Shown here: in pieces, positions 18,292-27,009 of the stretch
Numbering within the stretch: the first letter of the stretch is position 1
Layout: every line of letters begins with the position of its first letter
Assembly: GCF_028736925.1 (NCBI RefSeq)
Contig: NZ_JAQZAT010000009.1
Location: forward strand, 62,001-126,000
Source of the DNA: Flavivirga sp. 57AJ16
GTDB lineage: Bacteria > Bacteroidota > Bacteroidia > Flavobacteriales > Flavobacteriaceae
Direction of reading: 5' to 3'
Length of the DNA stretch: 64,000 nucleotides
Made by a program: the position numbers and the translations under genes
The notes under the pieces: model-generated
What the model was told of the DNA's origin: nothing
The model's input: only the letters and a program-made list of their open reading frames with translations
The model's database searches: none

Positions 18292-19641
18292 ATGAAAATA
18301 ATCATTGCTGGTGCTGGTGAAGTTGGGTTTCATTTGGCAAAATTATTGTCTTACGAGTCTCAAGAAATAACATTAATAGATATAGACAAAGAGAGTTTAG
18401 CTTATGCCGATACTCATTTGGATATAAGGGTTATTAAAGGAGATACGACTTCCATCTCTATTTTAAAAGAAGCTCGAGTAAATAATTGTGACTTGTTTAT
18501 TGCGGTAACAGCAATAGAGACGACTAATATTACAGTATGTGTATTAGCAAAGCAATTGGGGGCTAAACGAACCATAGCCAGAATTTCTAATACCGAATTT
18601 ATAAACTATAAAGACGAAGTGGGCTTTACTAAGTTTGGTATTGATGAATTAATTTCTCCAGAAGCTTTAGCTGCGGCAGAGATTAAATTATCTTTAAAAC
18701 AAACATCTTTCAACGATACTTATGAGTTTGAGGGAGGTGCGCTTACCATGGTTGGTCTAACATTATCCAGTACGGCTTCATTTGTTGGCAAGACTGTTAA
18801 AGAAGCTGCAAAAATATTTCCTGAAATCCATTTTGTACCTATTGCTATTCAACGTTTTGGGGCGCAATATACCATCATTCCAAGAGGAGATACAGAATTT
18901 AAGAGGGGTGACAATGTTGTATTTGTGACTTCTGAAGGCGGCGGTGAAGAACTTTGTAGACTCACAGGAAAATCAAACCGGGAGATAAAGAATGTGATGA
19001 TTTTAGGAGGTAGCCAAATTGGTTACAAATCGGCTAGGGATTTAAGCGAAAAAGGATTTAAGGTAAAACTTTTTGAAGCAGATAAAGAACGGGCATTTGA
19101 AATTGCCGATGACTTACCAAATGTTTTAGTGATTCATAGTGATGGGCGTAATGTTAATTTGCTTGATGAAGAAAATATTAGTGACATGGATGCTTTTATA
19201 GCTGTAGCAGGTAATTCTGAAACTAATATTATGTCCTGTTTAGTAGCAAAATCAAAGGGCGTTGAAAAAACAGTGGCTTTGGTTGAGAACATGGATTATT
19301 TTGAATTATCCCATTCTGTTGGGATTGAGACATTAATAAATAAAAAGTTATTAGCTGCAAATAATATCTTTAGATACATAAGAAAAGGCGAGGTCGTTGC
19401 TATGACGAAACTTAACAATATGAATGCCGAATTGTTGGAGTTTCATGTAAAATCCACTTCGGCTATTTGCAATAAATATATTAAGGATATCGATTTTCCA
19501 AGATCGGCCATCATAGGAGGCGTTATTAGAAAGGGTTTAGGGGTCATTGCGCTAGGAGGTTTTAAAATTCAAGAAGGGGACAGGGTTGTGGTCTGTAGTC
19601 TGCTTAAATCGATAAAAGGTGTTGAAAAATTATTTCGCTAA
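18292..19641 (+). CDS. trkA: Trk potassium uptake system protein TrkA
   Basis: A 449-residue peripheral regulatory subunit of the Trk/Ktr potassium channel. It contains two RCK units, each with a Rossmann NAD-binding fold (MKIIIAGAGEVGFHLAKLL at residue 1; VMILGGSQIGYKSARDL at about 233) and a TrkA-C domain (about 140-220 and 370-449). The acidic residue that contacts the nucleotide ribose follows in LIDIDKE. Length matches the double-RCK TrkA. It is 32 bp upstream of trkH and surely co-transcribed. Confidence 0.96.
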   Translation: MKIIIAGAGEVGFHLAKLLSYESQEITLIDIDKESLAYADTHLDIRVIKGDTTSISILKEARVNNCDLFIAVTAIETTNITVCVLAKQLGAKRTIARISNTEFINYKDEVGFTKFGIDELISPEALAAAEIKLSLKQTSFNDTYEFEGGALTMVGLTLSSTASFVGKTVKEAAKIFPEIHFVPIAIQRFGAQYTIIPRGDTEFKRGDNVVFVTSEGGGEELCRLTGKSNREIKNVMILGGSQIGYKSARDLSEKGFKVKLFEADKERAFEIADDLPNVLVIHSDGRNVNLLDEENISDMDAFIAVAGNSETNIMSCLVAKSKGVEKTVALVENMDYFELSHSVGIETLINKKLLAANNIFRYIRKGEVVAMTKLNNMNAELLEFHVKSTSAICNKYIKDIDFPRSAIIGGVIRKGLGVIALGGFKIQEGDRVVVCSLLKSIKGVEKLFR

Positions 19642-19673
19642 TATGGATTTTGAAGGTAAGATGAATTTATAAG

Positions 19674-21167
19674 ATGAAATTAAATTACAAAATAATTTTT
19701 CATTTCTTAGGATTACTGTTGCTATTTAATGGCGGTTTTATGTTATTATCTGCTCTTGTAAGCTTGCTTTACAAAGACGGGGTGACATTTCAATTGTTCT
19801 TATCGGGTATTTTTACGTTAATAGCTGGACTTTCATTGATGGTCTTTACGAGACATCATGAAAAAGAAATGAATAAACGGGAAGGCTATATCGTGGTTTC
19901 TTTTGGTTGGATAATTATGGCGCTTTCCGGTACGTTACCATATGTGCTGACCGAAAGTATTCCAAATTTCACAAATGCTTTTTTTGAGACCATGTCCGGT
20001 TATACGACAACGGGAGCCTCTATTCTAAATGATATTGAAGCGGTCCCTAAAGGTGTTTTATTTTGGCGTAGTTTAACACATTGGATAGGAGGTATGGGCA
20101 TTATTGTTTTAGCTATTGCCATACTACCATTATTAGGGATTGGAGGCATGCAGCTTTTTGCAGCTGAAGCACCAGGGCCCAGTGCCGATAAATTACACCC
20201 TAGAATTACGGATACAGCAAAACGTTTATGGCTTATTTACTTCGGGTATACAGCCGCAGAAACCCTATTGCTAAGTGTAGCGGGCATGTCTTTTTTTGAT
20301 GCTATAAACCATTCATTATGTACCTTGTCCACAGGTGGGTTTTCGACTAAAAATGCTAGTATTGCTTATTGGAACGGTGAACCGATTATTCAATACATTA
20401 TTATATTATTTATGTTTTTGGCAGGGACTAATTTTGTTTTAAGTTATTTTGCTTTTAAAGGAAAAGTCCAAAAAATAATTAATGATGAAGAGTTTAAATT
20501 GTACTTTAAATTTATAATAATCTTTACCATAATAGCAGCAGTTATCATTTATTTTAGAGCAGATATATCGGCATCCTCTATTGTGCATCCTATGGTTTGG
20601 GGGGAAGCAGAAAGTGCATTTAGGCACTCCCTGTTTCAGGTATTGGCTATTGTTACAACAACAGGTTTTGTAACAGCAGATTATACGATGTGGACACCTT
20701 TTCTAGTGGTTTTCTTTTTTGGTCTTATGTTTTTAGGAGGATCGGCAGGAAGTACCTCGGGTGGTGTAAAAGTAGTGCGCCATTTAATATTGATAAAAAA
20801 TGGTTTTTTAGAGTTTAAGCGTACTTTGCACCCAAATGCTATTATACCGGTACGTTATAATAAAAGAGCTATTTCTGGGGATATTGTATTTAATATTTTA
20901 GGATTTTTTATTCTTTATATGCTATCTTTTATTATTGGTGCTTTGGGGTTCTCTATGTTTGAAATAGACTTTAAATCATCCATTGGTTTAGCGGCATCCA
21001 GTTTAGGAAACGTAGGGCCGGCACTTGGGGATTTTGGACCTGTAAATAATTATTCGGCTTTGCCTTTATTGGCGCAATGGTGGGCTTCTTTTTTAATGCT
21101 TATTGGGCGTTTAGAGCTCTTTACTGTACTTATTTTGATTACCCCTTTCTTTTGGCGTAATAGGTGA
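19674..21167 (+). CDS. trkH: Trk potassium uptake system protein TrkH
   Basis: A 497-residue membrane channel subunit that moves K+ into the cell with TrkA as gating partner. The four selectivity-filter repeats of the superfamily are visible: SGYTTTGASIL, LSTGGFSTKN, VTTTGFVTADY and ASSLGNVGPALG, each with a central Gly between hydrophobic helices. GGMGIIVLAIAILP and SAGSTSGGVKVVR are further TrkH hallmarks. About ten membrane helices are expected. No terminator is evident after the stop. Confidence 0.96.
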   Translation: MKLNYKIIFHFLGLLLLFNGGFMLLSALVSLLYKDGVTFQLFLSGIFTLIAGLSLMVFTRHHEKEMNKREGYIVVSFGWIIMALSGTLPYVLTESIPNFTNAFFETMSGYTTTGASILNDIEAVPKGVLFWRSLTHWIGGMGIIVLAIAILPLLGIGGMQLFAAEAPGPSADKLHPRITDTAKRLWLIYFGYTAAETLLLSVAGMSFFDAINHSLCTLSTGGFSTKNASIAYWNGEPIIQYIIILFMFLAGTNFVLSYFAFKGKVQKIINDEEFKLYFKFIIIFTIIAAVIIYFRADISASSIVHPMVWGEAESAFRHSLFQVLAIVTTTGFVTADYTMWTPFLVVFFFGLMFLGGSAGSTSGGVKVVRHLILIKNGFLEFKRTLHPNAIIPVRYNKRAISGDIVFNILGFFILYMLSFIIGALGFSMFEIDFKSSIGLAASSLGNVGPALGDFGPVNNYSALPLLAQWWASFLMLIGRLELFTVLILITPFFWRNR

Positions 21168-21416
21168 TAAGATGTTTTAAGGCCATGCACATTATTTATT
21201 AAGTGCTATCGTGGAGTGTTTTTTTGATAGATAGTCGTCCAAATAAAGAAAAGACAAGTGTTTTAAATAGGGAATTTTATAAAGAATAAGAGAATTTAAA
21301 GGGTCTTCTCATTATTTTAATCAGCAGTAGTAATTTATCTGTATAATATATCTAATATAAGCGTATTACTATAAAATTATACTAAAACTACCTAAACATA
21401 GAATGATCTTTCTTTG

Positions 21417-22073
21417 TTAAATAAAACCAAGCTTTTTTGCTTCTTTTACTAAGTTAAAGTTCTCATTGTTGTTGGTATCTAATAAGTTTTTTAATTTGGT
21501 TTTCCTTACTTCAATGGCTCTGGTCGATAAGGGGATATAATTAGATAAATTTTTAGTCTTTTCGCCCATGGATAAATGATATAGTATTTGTCTGTCAAAA
21601 TCATCAATGGTTATTTTATTGGCGAATGTTTTACGGGTATAGCCTTCAATGGTTTTACTATAATATGTTTTTCCTTTAAAAGTGTTTAGGATAGCATTTT
21701 TTAGATCAATACCATCAATATCGGATTTGATCATAAATCCTTCAGGATGAATTTCATTGATGATGTTTTGAATTCTGGATTGATCTGTAATAGATGTTAA
21801 AATTAAGATATTTGTACTGGGTGACTCCTTTCTTATTAAAACGGCCAAGTCTTCTCCGCAAATATAGCGTTCGTTTGTTGAAATAGGAAGCTGGAGATCT
21901 AGAAGAACTACTTGTGTTTTAATTCGTTGAATCTTGTGTATAGCTTCGTCACAATTTTTGGCAAAAGTCACATTAAAGACAACATTCGTTATTTCACTTA
22001 ATATATTTTTGTAAGCATTTGCTATAATAGCAGAGTCTTCTATGATGAGTAGATTAATGCCGATTTTGTTCAT
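21417..22073 (-). CDS. response regulator with LuxR-like output domain
   Basis: A 218-residue regulator. The receiver domain (about 5-130) has the acidic pocket ED at 12-13, the phospho-acceptor Asp59 (VVLLDLQLP), Thr (LILTSITD) and Lys (GFMIKSD). The C-terminal part (about 145-218) resembles a weak LuxR/GerE helix-turn-helix (DFDRQILYHLSMGEKTKNLSNYIPLSTRAIEVRKTKLKNLL). No kinase gene is adjacent. Receiver/HTH proteins of this shape are common in Flavobacteriaceae. The upstream 1-kb spacer contains no gene. Confidence 0.88.
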   Translation of the reverse strand: MNKIGINLLIIEDSAIIANAYKNILSEITNVVFNVTFAKNCDEAIHKIQRIKTQVVLLDLQLPISTNERYICGEDLAVLIRKESPSTNILILTSITDQSRIQNIINEIHPEGFMIKSDIDGIDLKNAILNTFKGKTYYSKTIEGYTRKTFANKITIDDFDRQILYHLSMGEKTKNLSNYIPLSTRAIEVRKTKLKNLLDTNNNENFNLVKEAKKLGFI

Positions 22074-22261
22074 CTTGAGGTATTTGTTTTTAGTCCGACC
22101 TTCAAAAATATAGATTGTTTTCTGGAGTCTTATTTAATGTACTGAAAATTTGTGGTAAAACCGCAATAAATTTATAAATAAAAAGTATTCATTTGTACTT
22201 TGCTTATAACTTGGTAACAAGGGCTATTATATTGAATACCATTGTTTAAGCAAAAGGTTAT

Positions 22262-22295
22262 TATGAAAGTCACTGATTAATCGGTGGCTTTTTTA
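22262..22295 (+). terminator. orphan intrinsic terminator
   Basis: A 12-pair stem, AAAGTCACTGAT with ATCGGTGGCTTT (G-U pairs allowed), has a two-base loop and then a T run on the plus strand. The gene to the left is transcribed away from it, so no annotated gene uses it. It may end a small RNA starting somewhere in 22180-22210. Confidence 0.6.
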
Positions 22296-22556
22296 TGTGT
22301 TCTATCCTGAAATAAATTGACTAAAAAGGGCGGTTTTTGAGGAGCAATAAATGCCTATAATTGATTTTTAAAAGGGAACTCATCTTGGTTTTTATAATTA
22401 TAACCACAAGAAATTCACAACAGAGAATTTAAGAGATAAACGGTTGGTTTCTGCACTAGAACTATTTTAAAAGTCCTTGTCTTTATTACTATTACCATGA
22501 CAGCTTTTTTCTAAGCATTATTTATTTGAACTTATCTTGATTTTTTGTTTTTAACC

Positions 22557-22582
22557 GAAATCGAAGATTCATGAACTCCTAT
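22557..22582. repeat. 26-base dispersed repeat, copy 2
   Basis: Identical to 11409-11434; see that entry. GTGAACTA follows 19 bases on. Confidence 0.7.
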
Positions 22583-22800
22583 ATTATGATAATAAGAGTT
22601 AAGTGAACTAAAATGAGCTAAAATGAGCTAAAATTTGTTCAGATAAGGCACTTTTTGAAAGTCATAGTACTGTTACGAATAAGAAAAGTAACAAAATATG
22701 AACGAATTTGGGCTATTCCTGCCTGCAGGCAGGTTTTAGGAAATAGTAAAAGTCAAGATAAGTTCTTTATAAAACTTGTAACATTTTCATAAAATAAATT

Positions 22801-22972
22801 ACATATAGCTAAGTCGCTATAAAATGGCATAGAATATTTAGAAATAAAAAATTGAAGTTCAAGGCAAAAAGCGCAGGCATAGCCTAGTTACGACGAGTAT
22901 TTTTAACGAAGAAATTCGGTTTTTTACTCTGAAGGTTCATGTTATTTTATATTGATTTAGCTATATATATGT
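22801..22972. repeat. MITE-like inverted-repeat element
   Basis: The left end ACATATAGCTAAGTCGCTAT and the inverted right end (ATATATAGCTAAATCAATAT) are similar over about 33 bases. The interior contains GCAGGCATAGCCTAGTTACG, the inverse of a segment in the element at 39019-39201 (CGTAGCTAGGCTATGCTTGC), and TTTTTGCCT-type sequence is shared as well. Length about 172 bp; no open frame. Confidence 0.6.
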
Positions 22973-23146
22973 ATATAAAGCAGCTTTTTTTACGATTGTT
23001 GAGGATAATCTTTTTTACTAACCTCAAAATAATCTTTTAAAATTTAATTTCAATAAACTTGGTTTTATTGAATGGTCAAATTATTATAAGAACTTTAAAT
23101 GTATTGAACGTTTTCAATACAATAATCATTTTAATACTTAGAAATT

Positions 23147-23413
23147 ATGGGAGGAGAAGGCGCAATGATGGCTGCTAATAATTCTTTAAAAAATAATAGG
23201 AGCCTTTTATCAAAAAGAAAAGAAAAAAGTGCTTTAGGAGGCAGCTATTCTAATGTTAAATTAGCTATATTTCCAGAAGCAACACCAGAGCAGTTAAAAG
23301 AAATTAAAGAAAAAATTAAGCAGGAAAACAAGCAGAATAGACAAAAACTAATCATTGTTTTTAGCTTAATGATAGTCTTGTTGCTTTTAGTTCTTGTGTA
23401 TTTCAAACAATAA
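23147..23413 (+). CDS. small single-pass membrane protein
   Basis: An 88-residue protein of unknown function. Residues 1-45 are polar and glycine/asparagine-rich (MGGEGAMMAANNSLKNNRSL), residues 46-66 form a charged helix (TPEQLKEIKEKIKQENKQN), and residues 68-86 form one membrane helix (LIIVFSLMIVLLLLVLVYF). It probably sits in the inner membrane with the N-terminus inside. It is isolated on the plus strand after a long spacer and faces the DUF748 gene. The frame is well formed, but no family could be named. Confidence 0.75.
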   Translation: MGGEGAMMAANNSLKNNRSLLSKRKEKSALGGSYSNVKLAIFPEATPEQLKEIKEKIKQENKQNRQKLIIVFSLMIVLLLLVLVYFKQ

Positions 23414-23430
23414 ATGGTATTATCCAAATA

Positions 23431-23460
23431 AAAAAGACAGCCTTTTTACAGTCTTTTCAT
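23431..23460. terminator. probable bidirectional terminator
   Basis: A 7-bp stem AAAAGAC/GTCTTTT between the convergent small membrane protein gene and the DUF748 gene, with A/T tracts on both sides. Confidence 0.5.
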
Positions 23461-23479
23461 TATTTTTTGTAGAGTGGTA

Positions 23480-24568
23480 TTATTTGTTTGTATTTTTAAA
23501 AGCATCTTTAAACTCCACCTCATCATCAACCTGTCCTTTAAAAGCTTTTATCCAGGCATTTCCAAAAATGTTTAGTATAGTGGGCCATACGCCAGCTTTT
23601 ACATTGTTTAAATCGCCTTCAATGGGGATTTTAGTTGCTAAAGTGTCGGTGCGCTGGTTTTTAAAAATAAATTTAAAAAAACCTACAAGGCCTTCCCAGA
23701 GTACGCCGAGAAATCCATCTTCTTTACCAATGAGTTTGGAATCTGTTAACAAAGGCTTCATATAGCCTGTTAAAAATCCATCGGCAATGGCAATTTCGCT
23801 ATACAGTCCAAAAGTTCCTTTTTCAAAATCTATTCCTGCATAGTGACGCGTAAATTCATTTAAGGCTTTGGCATTGGATTTTTCTAATGAAAAAGCTAGA
23901 TCCATATCTGGAATTTTCTTTATTAAATTAATACGGCCATCTAAAGTCATATTTCCATTTCCAAAAGTGACACCTGTAGCGTGAAGTTGAGAGGGAAGTA
24001 TCCTTTCTTTCAATACGACGTTACGTAAATTATCTGCTACTAATTCTACTTTAGAGATGCTTAAATCTATATTAGGGTCTGCTTGCAATTGTACAAAGGC
24101 CACTTTTCCATCATGCACTTCAAAATGGTTAATGTCTATAGGGACAATTTTTGTTAAGGCTTGTGTCCAATCTTTTACATTGGGTGTTTTCCCTTCTTTT
24201 TTTTGGTCTTCGAAAACATAAATGAGCTCAGGGCCTGTCATGATAATTTCGCTTACAATTCTACCTTTAAAAAGTGATTTCCATTCAATGGAAACATCAC
24301 TTTTCGGAAAATTTAAAAAGGGCACTTGGGTTTGGGCATTCGTTTTGTTTAAGTACATGCCTTTTATAACATAAGCCCCTCTGTATAAGGCAATATCAAT
24401 GTCGTTTACATGTCCATGATATCCAGGGATATTGACTAATACATCGTTTATTTTGTTTTTGACCATAGTGGGTAAATACAATCGAAAAGCAACTAAAAAT
24501 ATAATAACGACAATAGGTATAATATAGCGCTTCTTTTTGTAGATTTTACGATTTTTTTTAATGGACAT
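23480..24568 (-). CDS. DUF748/AsmA-like membrane-anchored protein
   Basis: A 362-residue protein with a basic N-terminus and one membrane helix (IIPIVVIIFLVAFRLYLPT, about 16-34), followed by a long periplasmic beta-rich domain. DIALYRGAYVIKGMYL, SLFKGRIVSEIIMTGPEL and FEVHDGKVAF are the usual strand motifs of the DUF748/AsmA-like family, thought to act in envelope lipid or protein traffic. The length suggests one such domain. It is the last gene of the minus-strand stress cluster but is separated from it by a terminator, so it may have its own promoter. Confidence 0.8.
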   Translation of the reverse strand: MSIKKNRKIYKKKRYIIPIVVIIFLVAFRLYLPTMVKNKINDVLVNIPGYHGHVNDIDIALYRGAYVIKGMYLNKTNAQTQVPFLNFPKSDVSIEWKSLFKGRIVSEIIMTGPELIYVFEDQKKEGKTPNVKDWTQALTKIVPIDINHFEVHDGKVAFVQLQADPNIDLSISKVELVADNLRNVVLKERILPSQLHATGVTFGNGNMTLDGRINLIKKIPDMDLAFSLEKSNAKALNEFTRHYAGIDFEKGTFGLYSEIAIADGFLTGYMKPLLTDSKLIGKEDGFLGVLWEGLVGFFKFIFKNQRTDTLATKIPIEGDLNNVKAGVWPTILNIFGNAWIKAFKGQVDDEVEFKDAFKNTNK

Positions 24569-24623
24569 ACTATCTTGGTAGTTTACGAATAATTAAACTT
24601 TCTCCCCTTAATTCTGGTTTTAC

Positions 24624-24650
24624 AAAAGGCAGCCTTTAAGGCTGCCTTTT
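24624..24650. terminator. bidirectional intrinsic terminator
   Basis: Perfect 13-bp palindromic stem AAAAGGCAGCCTT/AAGGCTGCCTTTT with a very small loop. It lies 47 bases beyond the small lipoprotein gene and upstream of the DUF748 gene. Confidence 0.8.
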
Positions 24651-24696
24651 GATCTATAACCTGCTTATTTATGAAGTGAATGTTGGTTTAACGGTT

Positions 24697-24861
24697 CTAT
24701 TCCACTTCATCTTCAATTTCATCGACTGCATCTTCAATACCATCTCCAACTTCTTCAATACCGTCTTCAACTTTTTCTTCTGCTGTTTTCTGGTCTCTAC
24801 AACTAGTGAACATAGTTCCTAGTGAGAATAATAATATAAATATATATGATAATTTTTTCAT
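24697..24861 (-). CDS. small acidic lipoprotein, 54 residues
   Basis: A short frame read directly from the sequence. A lipoprotein signal ends in the lipobox MFTSC (Cys21), followed by a highly acidic amphipathic stretch with a repeated pattern (VEDGIEEVGDGIEDAV). It resembles the tiny entericidin-like and YtxH-associated lipoproteins of stress clusters, but no family is assigned. The gene lies 28 bp after the DUF1328 gene on the same strand and ends before the bidirectional terminator, as the last gene of that operon. Confidence 0.8.
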   Translation of the reverse strand: MKKLSYIFILLFSLGTMFTSCRDQKTAEEKVEDGIEEVGDGIEDAVDEIEDEVE

Positions 24862-24889
24862 CTTTAATTCGTTTTTAAATGTTTTTGTT

Positions 24890-25051
24890 TTACCTTTTTA
24901 TGCCACTTTTTATAAGTGACAAAATAAATAGCACAATAAATATGAAGAATAGAATTTTGGCTATGCCTGCAGAGGCTCCTGCAATACCGCCAAATCCTAA
25001 TATTCCTGCGATTAATGCTATTACTATAAATGTGATTGTCCAACGTAACAT
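24890..25051 (-). CDS. DUF1328 (YtjA-like) membrane mini-protein
   Basis: 53 residues, read directly from the sequence: [20 protein letters not shown], then [20 protein letters not shown] and a basic tail ending SGIKR. This is the full two-helix DUF1328 pattern with the conserved LRW start and GFxGIAGxAxGIAKILF core. Such proteins are inner-membrane mini-proteins often induced under stress, with unknown activity. It sits between the DUF2383 gene (40 bp upstream) and the small lipoprotein gene, so the three are probably one transcript. Confidence 0.92.
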   Translation of the reverse strand: MLRWTITFIVIALIAGILGFGGIAGASAGIAKILFFIFIVLFILSLIKSGIKR

Positions 25052-25091
25052 ACTTTTGGTGTTTTTTTAATTAATGTTTATCTTTCTAATT

Positions 25092-25565
25092 TTAGGATAC
25101 GATATCTTCAAGTCTTTTAACCGTATTTAAAGCATTCTTTATATCTGTTAATTGACTTTTTAATAAATCTCCTATATAAGAATACACTTCGTTTTTTTCA
25201 AGTTGTGCTTCGTATTCTTTTACGCTGGCTTTTTCGCCTCTAATACATTCTTCTAAAATAGCTTCATCTGTATCTGAACTTAAAGCTGTTTTAATGTCTA
25301 TCCATGTTCTGTGTACCGATCCTAAAACACTTCCGCTGGTAGCAGGTGTAGCATTTAATTCGCGAATTTGACTATCTAGTTGTGTGGCAAAAGTGTTTCT
25401 TTGGCGCGCTTTACTTTGTAACCAATCTTTTAAAGCTAAGCTGTTTGCTTTGGTCATTACTTTTTTATAGCCTGTCTCTGCATCGTAATTCTTTTGTAAT
25501 AGTTCCTGTAGAACCTCTACGGTTTCTTTATTTATTTTCAGGGTTTCTTTATTTATACTTTCCAT
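25092..25565 (-). CDS. PA2169-type four-helix protein (DUF2383)
   Basis: A 157-residue all-helical protein of the ferritin-like DUF2383 family. Key parts are VLQELLQKNYDAETGYKKVM (helix A with Glu), LKDWLQSKARQRNTFATQL (helix B), VHRTWIDIKTAL and DEAILEECIRGEKASVKEYEAQL (helix C). Metal binding is possible from the Glu and His positions but is not proven for the family. It belongs to the stress operon; a diverged paralogue is at 32997-33605 next to dps. Confidence 0.88.
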   Translation of the reverse strand: MESINKETLKINKETVEVLQELLQKNYDAETGYKKVMTKANSLALKDWLQSKARQRNTFATQLDSQIRELNATPATSGSVLGSVHRTWIDIKTALSSDTDEAILEECIRGEKASVKEYEAQLEKNEVYSYIGDLLKSQLTDIKNALNTVKRLEDIVS

Positions 25566-25701
25566 GTTTTCTGTTTTTTAATTATTAATATTGTCTTTGA
25601 CTTAAGTCCTAAGACATTTTTTTAAATATTTAGAGCTCTAACTATTAAAGCAATTACCAATGTTGCTACTAAAATGTTCTGTTTGGATTTGCTTTAAACG
25701 G

Positions 25702-26031
25702 TTATTTTATGTTTTTTGAAATCACTTTTGTTGAAACATATTGAACAGCATATCCCAATAAACTCTTGAATATATTATTGGATTTGCCTATGAGCAGTTT
25801 TTTCGAAAAATACCCTCCTAAAACGCTTACCGTGATTTCGAATAGATTGTTTTTGGTATTAGGGCTTTTTTTCAAATCCATTAAGGCCCTGTTCAATAAT
25901 TGAGAAGGCCTTAATTCTCCATAGACCATGTTAAGCTCATTTTTTAGTACCGAAAATTCGTTTTTTTGCTTGTTTTCCAGAGCGATTATTTTAGCCTCTA
26001 ATTCCTGGCTTTTATTTTTGTAAACTTTCAT
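25702..26031 (-). CDS. hypothetical protein of the stress cluster, 109 residues
   Basis: A basic protein with an N-terminal coiled-coil segment (about 8-40: KSQELEAKIIALENKQKNEFSVLKNE begins there) and a C-terminal weakly hydrophobic part (KSLLGYAVQYVSTKVISKNIK). Its start overlaps the 3-prime end of the holin-like gene by 20 bases, so translation is probably coupled. A role with that membrane protein is an inference. No family was recognised. Confidence 0.75.
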   Translation of the reverse strand: MKVYKNKSQELEAKIIALENKQKNEFSVLKNELNMVYGELRPSQLLNRALMDLKKSPNTKNNLFEITVSVLGGYFSKKLLIGKSNNIFKSLLGYAVQYVSTKVISKNIK

Positions 26032-26410
26032 TGTCTTCTGGATTGTATGCTTTGTTCTGAGTTTTTCTCCTTTTCGATAATTTTGATATCACTAAATTGG
26101 TAATAGGCGTTTTTATTAATACATCGTTAAAAAGATATATTAGCAGTGCTATAATTAAATAGAATATAGATACTATTAAAAAGCCTAGATAATAATTTCC
26201 TATCCTGTTTCCTATAAAAAGGCTTATTGCAATGTTTAAAAACATTGTGAATATGGAAATTACCAGTACCAAAGCAAATTTCAAGACTAATGCCGAGGCG
26301 ATATCTGCAGTCGTATCAATCGCGTTAAGCTTATATAATTCAATACTGGTTTCAGTATAGTTTTTGGCTTTTTGATAAACAGACTCAAAATGCTTTGATA
26401 AGGTTTCCAT
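26012..26410 (-). CDS. phage-holin-superfamily membrane protein (stress cluster)
   Basis: 132 residues: an N-terminal amphipathic helix (about 1-35), two long membrane segments (about 43-68 and 75-98) and a basic C-terminal tail. This is the layout of the chromosomal holin-like (Holin_X/DUF1469-like) proteins that accompany YtxH and mini-membrane proteins in stress clusters; it is not evidence of a phage. It starts six bases after the YtxH gene and overlaps the next gene by 20 bases. Confidence 0.8.
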   Translation of the reverse strand: METLSKHFESVYQKAKNYTETSIELYKLNAIDTTADIASALVLKFALVLVISIFTMFLNIAISLFIGNRIGNYYLGFLIVSIFYLIIALLIYLFNDVLIKTPITNLVISKLSKRRKTQNKAYNPEDNESLQK

Positions 26411-26416
26411 TTTTAT

Positions 26417-26692
26417 TTATGCTTTTTTTGTTTCGTTATTAATGGCGGGCTCTTTTAAATCTCCTTTTTTTGACTTTATAAACGCTTCGCCTTCTTGTTT
26501 GAGCTCAGAATATTTTTCTGAAGCCGTTTCAACAAATTCATCGAAACCTTCTTTTAATTTGTTTTTTGCCTCTCGAGATTTAGCAGCAATTTTTTTTCTG
26601 GTTTTCTCTCCTTTATCTGGTGCAAATAATACGCCTAAAGTAGCTCCTACTGCTACACCTGTTATTAATCCTAATAAACTATTTGTTTTCAT
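26417..26692 (-). CDS. YtxH-domain protein
   Basis: A 91-residue protein. A glycine-rich hydrophobic N-terminal helix (LLGLITGVAVGATLGVLFAPDKG) is followed by the YtxH signature APDKGEKTRKKI and a long charged helix (EAKNKLKEGFDEFVETASEK). YtxH proteins are general-stress membrane proteins of unknown biochemical role. It lies 45 bp downstream of the lmo0937-like gene and 6 bp upstream of the holin-like gene, within one operon. Confidence 0.92.
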   Translation of the reverse strand: MKTNSLLGLITGVAVGATLGVLFAPDKGEKTRKKIAAKSREAKNKLKEGFDEFVETASEKYSELKQEGEAFIKSKKGDLKEPAINNETKKA

Positions 26693-26736
26693 GTTTTTTA
26701 ATTTTTTTTATTGTTATTGATTTTTTTTTTATGCTT

Positions 26737-26889
26737 TTAAACAGATCTGCCACCTATCAATCGTAATAGAATTGCTATAACGGCAATAACTAATAAGATA
26801 TGTATTAGACCTCCCAAGCTGTAGACAAAGAATCCCAATGCCCAACCTATTACAAGTATAACAGCTATGATATATAATAAACTTCTCAT
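26737..26889 (-). CDS. lmo0937-family membrane mini-protein, 50 residues
   Basis: Read directly from the sequence: MRSLLYIIAVILVIGWALGF, then FVYSLGGLIHILLVIAVIAI and the ending LLRLIGGRSV. This is the complete two-helix lmo0937 family pattern, with WALGFF in the first helix and GGLIHILLVIAVIAIL in the second. The family is widespread near stress genes in Bacteroidota and has no known activity. It is probably the first gene of the YtxH/holin transcript; DUF4142 lies 121 bp upstream. Confidence 0.92.
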   Translation of the reverse strand: MRSLLYIIAVILVIGWALGFFVYSLGGLIHILLVIAVIAILLRLIGGRSV

Positions 26890-27009
26890 TTCATATGGTG
26901 TTTTTAAGGTTAATGTTAATTTTATAATGTTGGAAGCTAGAACTTTTCCATTCCAACCCCTTTACATTTGCATAAAGCGTCTTTATGCTGCTTCTGTTTA
27001 TAATTGTAT

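Larger units (their letters stand above)
22074..23146. other. 1.07-kb gene-free spacer
   Basis: No credible coding frame. It holds an orphan plus-strand terminator (22262-22295), the second copy of the 26-base repeat (22557-22582), a CTGCCTGCAGGCAG hairpin at about 22722, a TTTTAGGAAATAG string at 22734-22746 also found near 32254, and the inverted-repeat element at 22801-22972. Confidence 0.6.

Noticed and set aside
25602-25700. Hydrophobic reading frame (NILVATLVIALIVRALNI) between DUF2383 and the coiled-coil gene
   Set aside because: An in-frame stop precedes it and no start codon is available; it could be a decayed mini-membrane gene, but that is not supported.
26012-26410. Prophage because of the holin-like gene
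   Set aside because: No phage structural, lysis or integrase gene; such holin-like proteins are part of chromosomal stress clusters.
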